From contig NZ_FPAF01000001.1 in NCBI RefSeq assembly GCF_900116295.1, positions 1,051,213 to 1,115,212 on the forward strand: 64,000 nt of DNA. The letters run 5' to 3'. Position numbers and translations under genes: made by a program. A model generated the notes under the pieces. That model did no database searches. It saw nothing but the letters and a program-made list of their open reading frames with translations, and was not told the DNA's origin. Positions 34,718 to 43,831 of this stretch are shown here, one piece after another. The first letter of the stretch is position 1, and each line of letters begins with the position of its first letter. This stretch comes from Bacillus sp. 103mf. Lineage in GTDB: Bacteria > Bacillota > Bacilli > Bacillales > Bacillaceae_G.

Positions 34718-34742
34718 GGCTTACGTCCCCCTAAAACTCATT

Positions 34743-34799
34743 GATAGTGATTTTCATTATTGATAGCTTGATTATAAAAGTAGGGGTGACAAGTGTCAA
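34743..34799 (-). promoter_or_regulatory. Promoter and Fur box of the lipoprotein gene
   Basis: Minus strand TTGACA (34794-34799), 17-bp spacer and TATAAT (34771-34776). A Fur box at 34743-34761 matches the 19-bp GATAATGATAATCATTATC consensus at 16 positions and lies just downstream of the expected start point. Confidence 0.8.
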
Positions 34800-34851
34800 C
34801 AACATTTTTGTATCCGTTGTCTTATTTACACAAGGTAATTTTAACCAATAT

Positions 34852-34882
34852 AAAAAGCCCAGCATCATCTGCTGGGCTTTGG
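34852..34882 (-). terminator. Terminator of trxA
   Basis: Minus strand AAAGCCCAGCAG / CTGGGCTTTTT hairpin with T-run after trxA. Confidence 0.75.
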
Positions 34883-34885
34883 GAA

Positions 34886-35200
34886 TTAGAAGTGTTTAGA
34901 TACTAATTCAGCTAACGCTTCTTTCGGCTTGTAACCTAATGCTTGATCAACCACTTTACCGTCTTTTAATACGAAAAGAGCTGGGATGCTCATTACTTCG
35001 AATTTACGAGCTGTTTCTTGGTTTTCATCCACATCTACTTTTACTACCTTTACTTTATCGCCTAACTCTGCATCGATTTCTTCTAATACAGGAGCAATCA
35101 TTTTACAAGGGCCGCACCAAGGTGCCCAAAAATCTACTAATACAAGACCTTCGCTTGCTTCAGCTGCGAAAGTTTGGTCAGTTACGTTTACAATTGCCAT
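34886..35200 (-). CDS. trxA: Thioredoxin
   Basis: General protein disulfide reductase, 104 aa, cytoplasmic. The active site is WAPWCGPCKMIAP near residue 28, with the cis-proline region MSIPALFVLKDG near 72. AGGAGG lies upstream of the ATG. In B. subtilis trxA sits between etfA and uvrC, as here, but 8 kb of accessory genes now separate it from uvrC. A terminator between etfA and trxA shows it has its own promoter. Confidence 0.97.
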   Translation of the reverse strand: MAIVNVTDQTFAAEASEGLVLVDFWAPWCGPCKMIAPVLEEIDAELGDKVKVVKVDVDENQETARKFEVMSIPALFVLKDGKVVDQALGYKPKEALAELVSKHF

Positions 35201-35328
35201 ATTATTTCCTCCTTTATAAACTTTCTAACCAAAGTATATCATTATCTTATATACGTGGCGAATAATATGTATCGTTAAGTATTTTAACAAATAAATCGAC
35301 CTTTATACTAGAGAATTTTCTTCTGAGT

Positions 35329-35363
35329 GAAAAAGCGAGAAGCAGGGGACCTCTCGCTTTTCC
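35329..35363 (-). terminator. Terminator of the fad-etf operon
   Basis: Minus strand AAAAGCGAGA / TCTCGCTTTTT hairpin after etfA. Confidence 0.75.
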
Positions 35364-35410
35364 TTATTTATATAGGGGTAATTACTTACTAGGAACTCAT
35401 TATCCGCAAC

Positions 35411-36388
35411 TTAAGAATGTACTTTTAACTTTTTAAATTCTTCTGTTAGAAGCGGTAATACTTCAAATAAGTCACCAACGATGCCATAGTCAGCTACTTT
35501 AAAAATATTCGCTTCCGGATCTTTGTTAATTGCTACGATAATCTTTGAGTTAGACATACCAGCTAAATGCTGAATCGCACCAGAAATACCACATGCAATA
35601 TATAAATCTGGCGTTACAACTTTACCTGTTTGCCCAATTTGCAGTGAATAATCGCAATACTCTGCATCACAAGCTCCGCGAGACGCACCGACTGCTCCGC
35701 CAAGCACATCTGCTAATTCTTTTAACGGCTTGAAACCATCTTCACTTTTCACACCACGTCCGCCTGCAATAATTACTTTTGCTTCGGAAAGGTCTACGCC
35801 TTCTGCTGTTTTACGGACAACTTCTTTAATCACTGTACGTAAATCTTTTACATCGACTGTCATAGAGGAAACATCGCCTGTACGCGCTTCATCTTTTTCA
35901 AGCGGTGCAATGTTATTTGGACGAATTGTCGCAAATAAGACACCATCTGTTACAACCTTCTGCTCAAATGCTTTACCAGAATAAATTGGACGTGTGAACA
36001 CAACATTACCACCAGCCACTTCTAACGCTGTCACGTCAGAAACAAGGCCTGCCTCTAATTTCGCTGCAAGTTTTGGTGATAAATCCTTTCCTAATGCCGT
36101 ATGTCCAAAAACAATTCCTTCTGGTTTTTCTTCTTCATACACCGCTAGAAATGCTTGCGCATATCCATCAGACGTATACGAAGCTAATTTATCGCTTTCA
36201 ACTGTCACAACGCGATCTGCACCGTAAGAAATGAGTTCTTGTGCAAATGAAGCGACGCTTTCACCTAATAAAAGACCGACCACTTCTCCGCCTTCTGCAA
36301 TTGTTTTTGCGGCTGCTACTGCCTCAAATGAAACGTTACGTAAAGAACCGTCACGAACTTCTCCCATTACTAATACTTTACGAGCCAT
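35411..36388 (-). CDS. etfA: Electron transfer flavoprotein alpha subunit
   Basis: FAD-binding half of ETF, which takes electrons from acyl-CoA dehydrogenases in beta-oxidation. The 325-residue protein carries the ETF alpha FAD signature near the C-terminus (YIACGISGAIQHLAGM, then IVAINKDPEANIF) and GGRGVKSEDGF in the middle. It is the last gene of lcfA-fadR-fadB-etfB-etfA. Confidence 0.96.
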   Translation of the reverse strand: MARKVLVMGEVRDGSLRNVSFEAVAAAKTIAEGGEVVGLLLGESVASFAQELISYGADRVVTVESDKLASYTSDGYAQAFLAVYEEEKPEGIVFGHTALGKDLSPKLAAKLEAGLVSDVTALEVAGGNVVFTRPIYSGKAFEQKVVTDGVLFATIRPNNIAPLEKDEARTGDVSSMTVDVKDLRTVIKEVVRKTAEGVDLSEAKVIIAGGRGVKSEDGFKPLKELADVLGGAVGASRGACDAEYCDYSLQIGQTGKVVTPDLYIACGISGAIQHLAGMSNSKIIVAINKDPEANIFKVADYGIVGDLFEVLPLLTEEFKKLKVHS

Positions 36389-36419
36389 ATGTTTTCCCTC
36401 CTGTATATCCTAGTATTTT

Positions 36420-37193
36420 TTAAACTACTTTCGCTTCTGTATGCAATAACGATACAAGTTCTTTTACTTGATCTTGCAGTTCGCCTTGTAACACTTTTCC
36501 AGCATCTTTCTTAGGAGGTAAATAGATTTCAATCGTTTTTGTTTTCGCTTCTACATCATCTTCATCTAAATCTAAGTCATCTAGTTCTAAAGTTTCTAGC
36601 GGCTTTTTCTTCGCTTTCATAATACCTGGAAGCGATGGATAACGCGGTTCATTTAAACCTTGCTGTGCTGTTGCTAAAAGAGGTAACGATGTTTCAATTA
36701 CTTCTGTATCCCCTTCTACATCACGCTCGATTTTCACGTTTGTACCGTCAATTTCAAGTTTTGTAATTGTTGTTACATATGGGATATTCAGCGCTTCCGC
36801 TACACGTGGTCCAACTTGTCCAGATGCACCATCAATCGCTACGTTACCAGCTAAAATTAAGTCAACATCCTTCTCTTTTAAGTACTCAGCAAGCACTTTT
36901 GCTGTTGTATATTGATCGCCATTTTCAACATCATCTTCAATGTTGATCAATACCGCTTTATCACAGCCCATCGCTAATGCCGTACGAAGTTCTTTTTCAC
37001 TATCTTCACCGCCAACAGTAACGACTGTAACTTCACCGCCATGTGCATCTCTTACTTGAATTGCTTCTTCAATCGCATATTCATCGTAAGGGTTGATGAT
37101 GAATTCTGCTTCGCCATCGTAAATTGCACCGTTTTTAATTGTGATTTTTTCTTCTGTATCAAATGTTCGTTTCATGAGTACGTAGATGTTCAT
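36420..37193 (-). CDS. etfB: Electron transfer flavoprotein beta subunit
   Basis: Partner of EtfA, 257 aa, AMP-binding in this family. It has the N-terminal YVLMKRTFD start, NPYDEYAIEEA near 35 and the ETF beta signature region VATAQQGLNEPRYPSLPGIMKAKKKP split near 175-195. It lies between fadB and etfA. Confidence 0.96.
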   Translation of the reverse strand: MNIYVLMKRTFDTEEKITIKNGAIYDGEAEFIINPYDEYAIEEAIQVRDAHGGEVTVVTVGGEDSEKELRTALAMGCDKAVLINIEDDVENGDQYTTAKVLAEYLKEKDVDLILAGNVAIDGASGQVGPRVAEALNIPYVTTITKLEIDGTNVKIERDVEGDTEVIETSLPLLATAQQGLNEPRYPSLPGIMKAKKKPLETLELDDLDLDEDDVEAKTKTIEIYLPPKKDAGKVLQGELQDQVKELVSLLHTEAKVV

Positions 37194-37271
37194 TCTATTT
37201 ACCCCCTTGTTTTTTAAGGAAAATTTGGTTAATTATAATATTCTGTTAATTTATATTAAAAAAATAGAGAA

Positions 37272-38045
37272 CTACCTGCCACTAAAAGAAGGTTTACGTT
37301 TTTCTAAAAACGCTGCTACACCTTCTCTTCCATCTGCGCTTGTGAACACTTCACCAAATATCTGCGCCTCACGTTGTACTCCTTCATAATAATGAGAAGA
37401 CTTCGTTGTTTGGAGAAGTTCTAATACAGCACGGACAGATGCTGCGCTTTTTCCAGCAATCTTTTTCGCTACCTTCAGCGCCTCTTCTAACAATACTTTT
37501 TCAGGGAATGCCCGGTTTGCAAGCCCAATCTCAGCTGCTTCCACACCTGAAATCGGATCGCTTGTTAACATCATTTCACAAGCTTTCGCTTTCCCAACAT
37601 AACGCGGTAAGCGCTGCGTCCCCGCAAATCCTGGGATCAATCCTAGCGTTAGCTCTGGCAAACCGATTTTTGCAGTTTCACTTACAAAGCGCATATGGCA
37701 AGACATCGCAAATTCTAATCCACCGCCAAGCGCTGCGCCGTGAATCGCCGCAATAATTGGCTTTGTAAATTTTTCAACACGTTCAAATATCACTTGTCCA
37801 TGTTGCGACAATTTTGTTGCCTCTTTTGCTTCTTCAACAGAAGTGAACTCTTTAATATCCGCTCCTGCTGAGAAAAAGCGGCCTTCCCCATGAACAAGGA
37901 CAACGCGCACATTCTCATCCGCTTCCACTGCATCAAGCAGTTCACCAACTTCACTAATAACTTGTGAAGACATCGCATTTGCTGGCGGATGATTAATCTT
38001 TACAATTGCTATATAATCCTCCACCGTTACAGATAGGAAATTCAA
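37272..38045 (-). CDS. fadB: Enoyl-CoA hydratase
   Basis: Crotonase-fold hydratase of the beta-oxidation cycle, 257 aa. Oxyanion-hole segments are [10 protein letters not shown] (near 65) and [17 protein letters not shown] (near 100-115), with the catalytic Glu region [21 protein letters not shown]. The TTG at 38045 is chosen because GGGGAGG lies 8 nt upstream and the protein then begins where homologues do. It follows fadR closely. Confidence 0.93.
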   Translation of the reverse strand: MNFLSVTVEDYIAIVKINHPPANAMSSQVISEVGELLDAVEADENVRVVLVHGEGRFFSAGADIKEFTSVEEAKEATKLSQHGQVIFERVEKFTKPIIAAIHGAALGGGLEFAMSCHMRFVSETAKIGLPELTLGLIPGFAGTQRLPRYVGKAKACEMMLTSDPISGVEAAEIGLANRAFPEKVLLEEALKVAKKIAGKSAASVRAVLELLQTTKSSHYYEGVQREAQIFGEVFTSADGREGVAAFLEKRKPSFSGR

Positions 38046-38061
38046 ATGTACTCCCTCCCCA

Positions 38062-38649
38062 TTAATTGCGGTAACCACAAGCTGCTACTAATAGCTCATG
38101 CACCGTTTTCGAAATTGCGACCAAATCATATTTATGATCGCTCATTACCCAGTTGGTGACAACTTCATCTACTGTTCCGAAAATCATTTGTCTTGCCACG
38201 CGGACATTTAAATCCGTACGAAATTCTCCTTGCCTGATGCCAGTTTCTAAAATTTCATCAATGACTTGCAAGTACCCTTTCAGCACTTCATTAATTTTGA
38301 AGCGTAAGTCTTGGTTGGATTGGCGAAGTTCTAGTTGCGTAACGATAGCAAGAGAATCATTTTGCGAAAGTAAAGAGAAGTGTGTTTCTACCAACATAAA
38401 TAACTTCTCTACAGCGCTTTCGATTCCTGCTGTTTTTTGCCGAATTGTTTCGATAAATTCTCCCATCTTCTCCTGAAATAAGGATATTAATATATCTTCT
38501 TTATTTTTGAAATATAAATATATCGTTCCATCGGCAACACCAGCTTGTTTTGCTATTTTGGAAACTTGGGCTTGGTGGTATCCATTTTCTGCGATGACAA
38601 TCACCGCTGCATCAATAATTTGATTATATTTAGGTCGATTCTTTTTCAC
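38062..38649 (-). CDS. fadR: Fatty-acid degradation repressor FadR (TetR family)
   Basis: Represses beta-oxidation genes and is released by long-chain acyl-CoA. The 195-residue protein has an N-terminal TetR helix-turn-helix ([27 protein letters not shown]-type, with [15 protein letters not shown]) and an all-helical ligand domain. The GTG at 38649 has AAGGGG 8 nt upstream. A perfect FadR-like palindrome (38676-38693) lies just upstream, and another lies before lcfA, so it likely represses its own operon. Confidence 0.92.
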   Translation of the reverse strand: MKKNRPKYNQIIDAAVIVIAENGYHQAQVSKIAKQAGVADGTIYLYFKNKEDILISLFQEKMGEFIETIRQKTAGIESAVEKLFMLVETHFSLLSQNDSLAIVTQLELRQSNQDLRFKINEVLKGYLQVIDEILETGIRQGEFRTDLNVRVARQMIFGTVDEVVTNWVMSDHKYDLVAISKTVHELLVAACGYRN

Positions 38650-38675
38650 AGTACTATCCCCTTCAAGAAGATGAC

Positions 38676-38693
38676 TGAATGATGATTCATTCA
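38676..38693. promoter_or_regulatory. FadR operator before fadR
   Basis: TGAATGATGATTCATTCA, an 18-bp palindrome of the FadR type, between lcfA and fadR. Confidence 0.85.
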
Positions 38694-38757
38694 CATTTCA
38701 ATAATACTGACTATTTTAAATATTGTCAATGCTATTCACTCAAAAAAAGAAAGGGCA

Positions 38758-40443
38758 TTAGCCCGTTTGCTCATCACCTTGCTTTTGCAATTCTTCCTCA
38801 ACAAGCACACGACGCAAAATCTTACCAACAGTTGTTTTCGGTAATTCTTTTCGAAACTCATATACTCTCGGCACCTTATACGCTGCTAAATATTTGCGAG
38901 CAAACGCATTTAACTCTTTTTCTGAACATGTTACACCATCTTTCACAACAACGAACGCTTTTACCGTTTCACCGCGATACGGATCAGGCACACCAAGAAC
39001 AATCACTTCTTGCACCTTTTCATGCTCATATAATACTTCTTCTACTTCACGCGGATATACGTTAAATCCACTTGCCACTATCATATCTTTCTTCCGATCT
39101 TTCACATAAAAGAAGCCGTTTTCATCCATATATCCGACATCACCTGTATACAGCCATCCATCTTTCAGCACCGCTGCTGTTTCCTCCGGCTTATTCCAGT
39201 AGCCTTTCATCACTTGCGGGCCTTTCACAACAATTTCGCCAACCTCACCTACCGGCAGCGGTTCACCTGTTTCTAGTGACAGAATACGCGCATCTGTACT
39301 TGGCCACGGCACACCAATACTTCCAGGCACTCGCTTTGTCCATAAAAAATTACCATGTGTAACTGGGGACGATTCTGTTAAACCGTATCCTTCTACAAGC
39401 TTTCCACCTGTCACACTTTCAAACTGTTCTTGCACTTCAACTGGAAGAGCAGCTGATCCACTAATACATGCACTAATAGAAGAAACATCATATTTATGAA
39501 GCTCAGGATAGTTTAATAGCGCAATATAAATAGTCGGGGCTCCAGGAAATAATGTAACGCGATGTTTTTTAATCGCCTCTAATACCATTTTAATATCAAA
39601 TTTCGGAACAAGAACCATTTTATATGCTTGCATAATCGATAAATTCATAACAGCTGTCATCCCGTATACATGAAAAAACGGCAATACACCGAGAAGAACC
39701 TCTTCACCTGCCCTGCAATTATAAAGCCAATGCATTCCCATCCTTGTATTGGACACGAGATTTTTATGAGTAAGCATAACGCCCTTTGGAAATCCTGTCG
39801 TCCCGCCTGTATATTGCAGGAGAGCCAAATCTTCTTCTGGATCACACGGCACATCTACCGCTGCATCCTCTGCACGTTCAATAGACTTCCAAACGTGAAT
39901 ATTCTCACTTTCTTTTACATGAACAACGAGGTTCGTTTGCTTCTTTTGTACAAATGGATACAATAAATTTTTCGGAAATGGTAAATAATCTGCGATGCGT
40001 GTAACAATGACATGCTCAATATTCGTTGAGGACTGAACATTGCTGACTTTCGGAAACACTATATCGAGGCAAAGAATAATTTTCGCGCCTGAATCATGAA
40101 GTTGGTATTCAAGCTCTCTTTCTGTATAAAGCGGATTCGTTTGCACGACAACACCGCCAGCTAATAGTGTTCCGTAATAACCGATAACACCTTGCGGGCA
40201 GTTTGGCAGCATAATCGCAACTCGGTCCCCTTTTTCCAACCCAAGTTTACGAAGATAATTAGCAAATTGCCTGACTTTACGATCTAACTCTGCATACGTA
40301 ATATCTTTCCCTAGAAAATGAAGCGCTTTCTTTTCTGGATATTGTGAAGCAGCTTCCTGCAAATACATATGAAGAGGCTTCATATCAAAGGAAATCGTGT
40401 GCGGAATTTCCTTTGGATAACTTTGCAGCCATGGTTTTTCCAC
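38758..40443 (-). CDS. lcfA: Long-chain acyl-CoA synthetase
   Basis: Activates fatty acids to acyl-CoA, the entry step of beta-oxidation. The 561-residue protein has the AMP-binding signature LLQYTGGTTGFPKGVMLTH near 210-228, YGLTESSPV, YTGDVGYMDENGF and the hinge/catalytic KDRKKDMIVASGFNVYP and KTTVGKILRR lysine at the end. AAGGGGGAG precedes the ATG. First gene of the fad-etf operon; a FadR-like box lies in its promoter. Confidence 0.95.
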   Translation of the reverse strand: MEKPWLQSYPKEIPHTISFDMKPLHMYLQEAASQYPEKKALHFLGKDITYAELDRKVRQFANYLRKLGLEKGDRVAIMLPNCPQGVIGYYGTLLAGGVVVQTNPLYTERELEYQLHDSGAKIILCLDIVFPKVSNVQSSTNIEHVIVTRIADYLPFPKNLLYPFVQKKQTNLVVHVKESENIHVWKSIERAEDAAVDVPCDPEEDLALLQYTGGTTGFPKGVMLTHKNLVSNTRMGMHWLYNCRAGEEVLLGVLPFFHVYGMTAVMNLSIMQAYKMVLVPKFDIKMVLEAIKKHRVTLFPGAPTIYIALLNYPELHKYDVSSISACISGSAALPVEVQEQFESVTGGKLVEGYGLTESSPVTHGNFLWTKRVPGSIGVPWPSTDARILSLETGEPLPVGEVGEIVVKGPQVMKGYWNKPEETAAVLKDGWLYTGDVGYMDENGFFYVKDRKKDMIVASGFNVYPREVEEVLYEHEKVQEVIVLGVPDPYRGETVKAFVVVKDGVTCSEKELNAFARKYLAAYKVPRVYEFRKELPKTTVGKILRRVLVEEELQKQGDEQTG

Positions 40444-40516
40444 TTTTAACTCCCCCTTCTCTACTTTTTAAAAGCATATCTCCCCCGTTTTAACGGCACG
40501 CCCGTTCTAGCATAAA

Positions 40517-40573
40517 TGAATGTGTATTCATGTTGCTTATTTTCATTATAGTATAGGGATCGCCTTGTTACAA
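40517..40573 (-). promoter_or_regulatory. lcfA promoter with FadR-like box
   Basis: Minus strand TTGTAA (40568-40573), 17-bp spacer and TATAAT (40545-40550), with TGAAT-GTGT-ATTCA (40517-40530) just downstream of the expected start point. The rest of the 40444-40761 gap holds only the terminator at 40722-40758. Confidence 0.75.
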
Positions 40574-40721
40574 TTATAATATTCAGACTATTACAAACCT
40601 ATTACCACCCTACAAATATTCTCCAACATACAAGTGTAATAACTCCCGTTAATAACGAAAATGTAACTCAAAATTATTGGTGATGAATTCATTTTTGTTA
40701 ATAAAGACAAGGACAAACAAA

Positions 40722-40758
40722 AAAGAAGACTTTCTTAACAAAAGTCTTCTCTCTTTAT
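40722..40758 (-). terminator. Terminator of the ECF remnant
   Basis: Minus strand GAAGACTTT / AAAGTCTTC followed by TTTTTTG. Confidence 0.7.
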
Positions 40759-40761
40759 CAA

Positions 40762-41160
40762 TTATTCTTTCTTCAAATTAATCTCAATATCTTTTCCATT
40801 CTCATCTTTCAAAATCACTTTGAGATCTCCTACTTCATCAAAAGAAGTAATATCAAATGTTTTTACCTTAATGAGCTTCCCATTATTTAAAGCTTTTGAA
40901 TATCCCTTCCGTGTTGATTAGTGTGCTTTTCCTTTATGATCAACTAACGTAATACTATCAATTGTCTTGAATATTTGTTTTCTCTTTTCAACATCCTCTA
41001 CAGAATCAAATTCAAACGTGATATTCATCCCTGTTGGCAACAATTCAGCAGAAGAAATTTTTAACGATTCCAGTTTTTGTTGAGGAACATATTTGATATC
41101 AATTGCCTCAATAAAGGCTTCTTCATCACCCTTTTGCGCTCGCTTTAAGAGTAACTCCAT
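40762..41160 (-). pseudogene. Fused remnant of an ECF sigma factor and its DUF4179 partner
   Basis: The first ~17 codons (MELLLKRAQKGDEEAFI) match the start of ECF sigma factors; compare the start of the intact one at 60564. After that the frame matches the C-terminal domain of the DUF4179-type anti-sigma partner: TLVDHKGKAH, then a TAA at 40918-40920, then in the same frame STRKGYS...GKLIKVKTFDITSFDEV and a final stop at 40762. So an internal deletion joined the sigma and anti-sigma genes, and a nonsense codon followed. Upstream A/T-rich DNA includes ATATACGTATATA. Confidence 0.7.
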
Positions 41161-41274
41161 ATAGCTGCTCCTTTAAAAGATTTATATACGTATATATTTT
41201 TGTACGCCTATTAGACTATATAGAGATTCAAATGGTTGCATTTTATAGAATTTTTTTCAAATACTATATAAAGC

Positions 41275-41386
41275 CATTTTAATTTTTCGACATATAAGTC
41301 GCTGCTATGCAGAATACAACATGACCGCTTCTATGCGGCCAGTTGCTCTCGTCCCCCTTAAAAGAAAGGGGTTTTTATGTCGTTTT
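41275..41386 (+). repeat. Dispersed repeat family A, copy 6 (short form)
   Basis: Short variant: CGACATATAAGTCGCTGCTATGCAG, then ACATGACCGCTTCTATGCGGCCAG, CTCTCGTCC and AAAGAAAGGGGTTTTTATG. The middle TTTGTTTTA/GGCAG section is missing. Nothing else is recognised in 41161-41524. Confidence 0.7.
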
Positions 41387-41524
41387 TTAATTTATATATA
41401 ACTCCTTCTATACATATATCTTTCTGTAACTCTAATAAAAATCTCTCGTAAATTTAAATACTAGAAGGAAACTACAAAACTTTCACGAATTTACCATTTG
41501 AATCTAACCATAGGAGGTCTTTCT

Positions 41525-42028
41525 ATGTTCCAAACTGTAGAAGGTTTTTTAAAGGCGTGGAAATACGAAGCAGATTCAACCCAAAGAGTATTAGATATGC
41601 TAACTGATGAATCACTGACACAAGAAATTACACCGGATAACTGGACGTTAGGACGCATTGCGTGGCATATTGTGACAGCTATTCCTGTCATAACATCAAG
41701 AACAGGTTTAAAATTCGAAGGAGAAACGAAAGATTACCCCGTTCCAACTTCAGCACAATATATCGCGGACAGCTATCGTCAAATGAATGAAGCATTTACT
41801 AAAGCATTACAGACACAATGGACAGATCAAGATTTAGCGAAAATAAATGATTTCTTCGGAAAACCAATGCCAAATTCAATCTTTTTAATGACTGTCATTA
41901 ATCATCAAAACCACCACCGCGGGCAAATGACAGTCCTCATGCGCCAAGCGGGATTAAAAGTTCCTGGTATTTACGGACCGGCGAAAGAAGAGTGGGCTCT
42001 AGCTGGAATGGAAGCTCCGAAGATGTAA
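41525..42028 (+). CDS. DinB-family putative metal-dependent protein
   Basis: Four-helix-bundle protein of 167 aa of the DinB/YfiT type. Metal-ligand histidines are visible in LGRIAWHIVTAIP (about 48) and VINHQNHHRGQMTVLMRQAGL (about 128-132). Family members are thiol transferases or hydrolases using bacillithiol or similar; the substrate here is unknown. The ATG at 41525 has TAGGAGG upstream. It is monocistronic with its own terminator. Confidence 0.85.
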   Translation: MFQTVEGFLKAWKYEADSTQRVLDMLTDESLTQEITPDNWTLGRIAWHIVTAIPVITSRTGLKFEGETKDYPVPTSAQYIADSYRQMNEAFTKALQTQWTDQDLAKINDFFGKPMPNSIFLMTVINHQNHHRGQMTVLMRQAGLKVPGIYGPAKEEWALAGMEAPKM

Positions 42029-42042
42029 TATTTGCTTACGAA

Positions 42043-42086
42043 ATAAAAACGAGGTTCCTCTTTTTTGAGGAACCTCATTTTTATTT
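42043..42086 (+). terminator. Terminator of the DinB gene
   Basis: AACGAGGTTCCTC / GAGGAACCTCATTTTTATTT hairpin. Confidence 0.75.
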
Positions 42087-42162
42087 ATCATTCTACAAGA
42101 ACAAAACAAATTTCTTTGCTATCATTTATAATGGATGTAAATGAATATTGGAGCTGAAACAC

Positions 42163-42621
42163 ATGGATTATATAAGTTATTTACGAAATATGGTTGGACA
42201 TGAAAAAGTAATTATGGTGGTCGCAGGTTGTTTTGTATTGAATGAAAAGAATGAAGTGCTTCTGCAATTACGGTCTGATAACGGCAAGTGGGGACAGCCT
42301 GGCGGATTTATGGAATTTGGCGAGACAGTTGAAGATACAGCAAGGAGAGAAGTGTTTGAAGAAACTGGTTTACAATTAGGTAAGCTTGAATTCTTTAATG
42401 TGTATTCTGGAAAGAAATACGAAAGAACGCTATCTAACGGTGATCAAGTTGCCTTAGTGAAGTTAGTTTATATTTGTAGAGATTTTCAAGGAACATTACA
42501 TACTGATAACGAAGAAAGCTTACAGCTACAATTTTTCCCCTTAGATAACTTGCCTGAACTATGGCAAAATCAACAAGAAGTTTTTGATGATTTGTTGGAA
42601 CTTATGAAAATAAAGAATTAA
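42163..42621 (+). CDS. Nudix hydrolase
   Basis: Pyrophosphohydrolase of 152 aa. The Nudix box reads GGFMEFGETVEDTARREV followed by FEETGLQL, matching Gx5Ex7REVxEExGxx at about residues 48-70. Substrate (a nucleoside diphosphate linked to another moiety) cannot be told. The ATG at 42163 has GGAG upstream at 8 nt; an ATG five codons earlier lies too close to it. It is followed by a very long perfect hairpin. Confidence 0.88.
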   Translation: MDYISYLRNMVGHEKVIMVVAGCFVLNEKNEVLLQLRSDNGKWGQPGGFMEFGETVEDTARREVFEETGLQLGKLEFFNVYSGKKYERTLSNGDQVALVKLVYICRDFQGTLHTDNEESLQLQFFPLDNLPELWQNQQEVFDDLLELMKIKN

Positions 42622-42655
42622 TTTTTCCTATCAAGTAGACAAAAGACCTATATGG

Positions 42656-42710
42656 TTACGAAATCACCTGAGTTCGATATTCAATCGAACTCAGGTGATT
42701 TCGCTTTTCT
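42656..42710 (+). terminator. Terminator of the Nudix gene
   Basis: Arms CGAAATCACCTGAGTTCGAT / ATCGAACTCAGGTGATTTCG pair perfectly over about 20 bp, followed by CTTTTCTT. Confidence 0.75.
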
Positions 42711-42738
42711 TAGAATTGTGACCGCCAGTTATCATTAC

Positions 42739-42897
42739 CTATGTTAAAAGCATTCTAATTCCAGCTATAACTATGTCTAGTACCCCTATCACGATTAACA
42801 GTAAATAAAACTTCTGCTCTGGATTTCTGTAATATAAGACTCCCCCTATTAAAAGCGCTATAAGCCCACCTACTAAATTAAGTACAAGTAAATCCAT
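42739..42897 (-). CDS. Small two-helix membrane protein
   Basis: Hypothetical protein of 52 aa with two membrane helices (about 3-21 and 28-48) joined by YYRNPEQK. The ATG at 42897 has GGGGGG 6 nt upstream. It lies downstream of the two-component/ABC cluster on the same strand but is separated from it by a family A repeat. Function unknown. Confidence 0.65.
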   Translation of the reverse strand: MDLLVLNLVGGLIALLIGGVLYYRNPEQKFYLLLIVIGVLDIVIAGIRMLLT

Positions 42898-42916
42898 AAT
42901 CATCCCCCCTAAATAG

Positions 42917-43077
42917 ATTTTCGACATATAAGTCGATGCTATGAAAAATACAGCATGACCACAACTTACTTTCTTCCTTTGTTTTAAACCTCGCATGTGG
43001 CAAAAAAGGGCCCTGACCGCTTCTACACGCGGCCAGATGCTCTCATCTTCCTCTAAACAAAGGGGGTTTATATTACT
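42917..43077 (+). repeat. Dispersed repeat family A, copy 7 (full length)
   Basis: Contains CGACATATAAGTCGATGCTATG, CCTTTGTTTTAAACC, CATGTGGCAAAAAAGGG, CCCTGACCGCTTCTACACGCGGCCAG, CTCTCATC and AAACAAAGGGGGTTTATA. About 160 bp; the best full-length copy in the window. Confidence 0.75.
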
Positions 43078-43112
43078 CTTTTAACTTGTATATATATCTT
43101 TTATTTGTAAAG

Positions 43113-43805
43113 CTAAATCGCATCCTCTTTCTCAATGTCTCTAATTGCCAAGTAGGCAATTAGAATTCCAACAGCTGCAAGGGCGAACTGAATGGGAATA
43201 GTCATGACCATTGAGAACCCTGGATTATAAGAACAAGCAAATGAAACGACAAACAATGATGATACAATTGTGACAGGAACAGAATACTTACGCATCCCGA
43301 AATATAGTGGAATTAAACTTGTACCTGCAGCAGCGATTGCAAATGGAATCATATTAATGGTCTGCTTCATCCAGTCAGTAAAAGTGATAGAGTATGATAT
43401 AAACGAAAAATATCCATGTAAAAAAAAGACAGCACCTGTAACAACTATGTTAGATAACAAAATTGTTATACATGTGAGTATAGCTACAATACATAATTTA
43501 CTAGCAATGAGTTTCTTCCGCTTGACCGGATAAGAGAACATAAGTATGATTGTCTTATTTTTATATTCTTCAATAACTAATTGCGCAAGTAATACTGCTG
43601 CAAACACAATAAATGTTGCCCGCACCATTGCCCCTATCAATAAAAAAGCCTCCTCAGCATTCGTCATAATTACATCATTTTCCACTTCCTGGATATAGTT
43701 CATGGAAATGAATACGGCCGTAATGATGATGTTAGCAAGAAACGCTCCTTTTACATACCAGCCAATTCTAAACTTTTTCATTTCTAGCTTCGTGAGATGT
43801 AGCAT
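43113..43805 (-). CDS. ABC transporter permease, second subunit
   Basis: Membrane protein of 230 aa with six membrane helices, of the ABC-2 type found in lantibiotic/bacitracin immunity (BcrB-like) transporters. It shares the KTIILMFSYPVKRKKLIASKL motif after the second helix, and GTSLIPLYFGMRKYSV, with its neighbour at 43832. The two are therefore paralogues from a tandem duplication. AGGGGGAGG precedes the ATG. Confidence 0.85.
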   Translation of the reverse strand: MLHLTKLEMKKFRIGWYVKGAFLANIIITAVFISMNYIQEVENDVIMTNAEEAFLLIGAMVRATFIVFAAVLLAQLVIEEYKNKTIILMFSYPVKRKKLIASKLCIVAILTCITILLSNIVVTGAVFFLHGYFSFISYSITFTDWMKQTINMIPFAIAAAGTSLIPLYFGMRKYSVPVTIVSSLFVVSFACSYNPGFSMVMTIPIQFALAAVGILIAYLAIRDIEKEDAI

Positions 43806-43831
43806 AATGGCCTCCCCCTAGTTCACCTATT

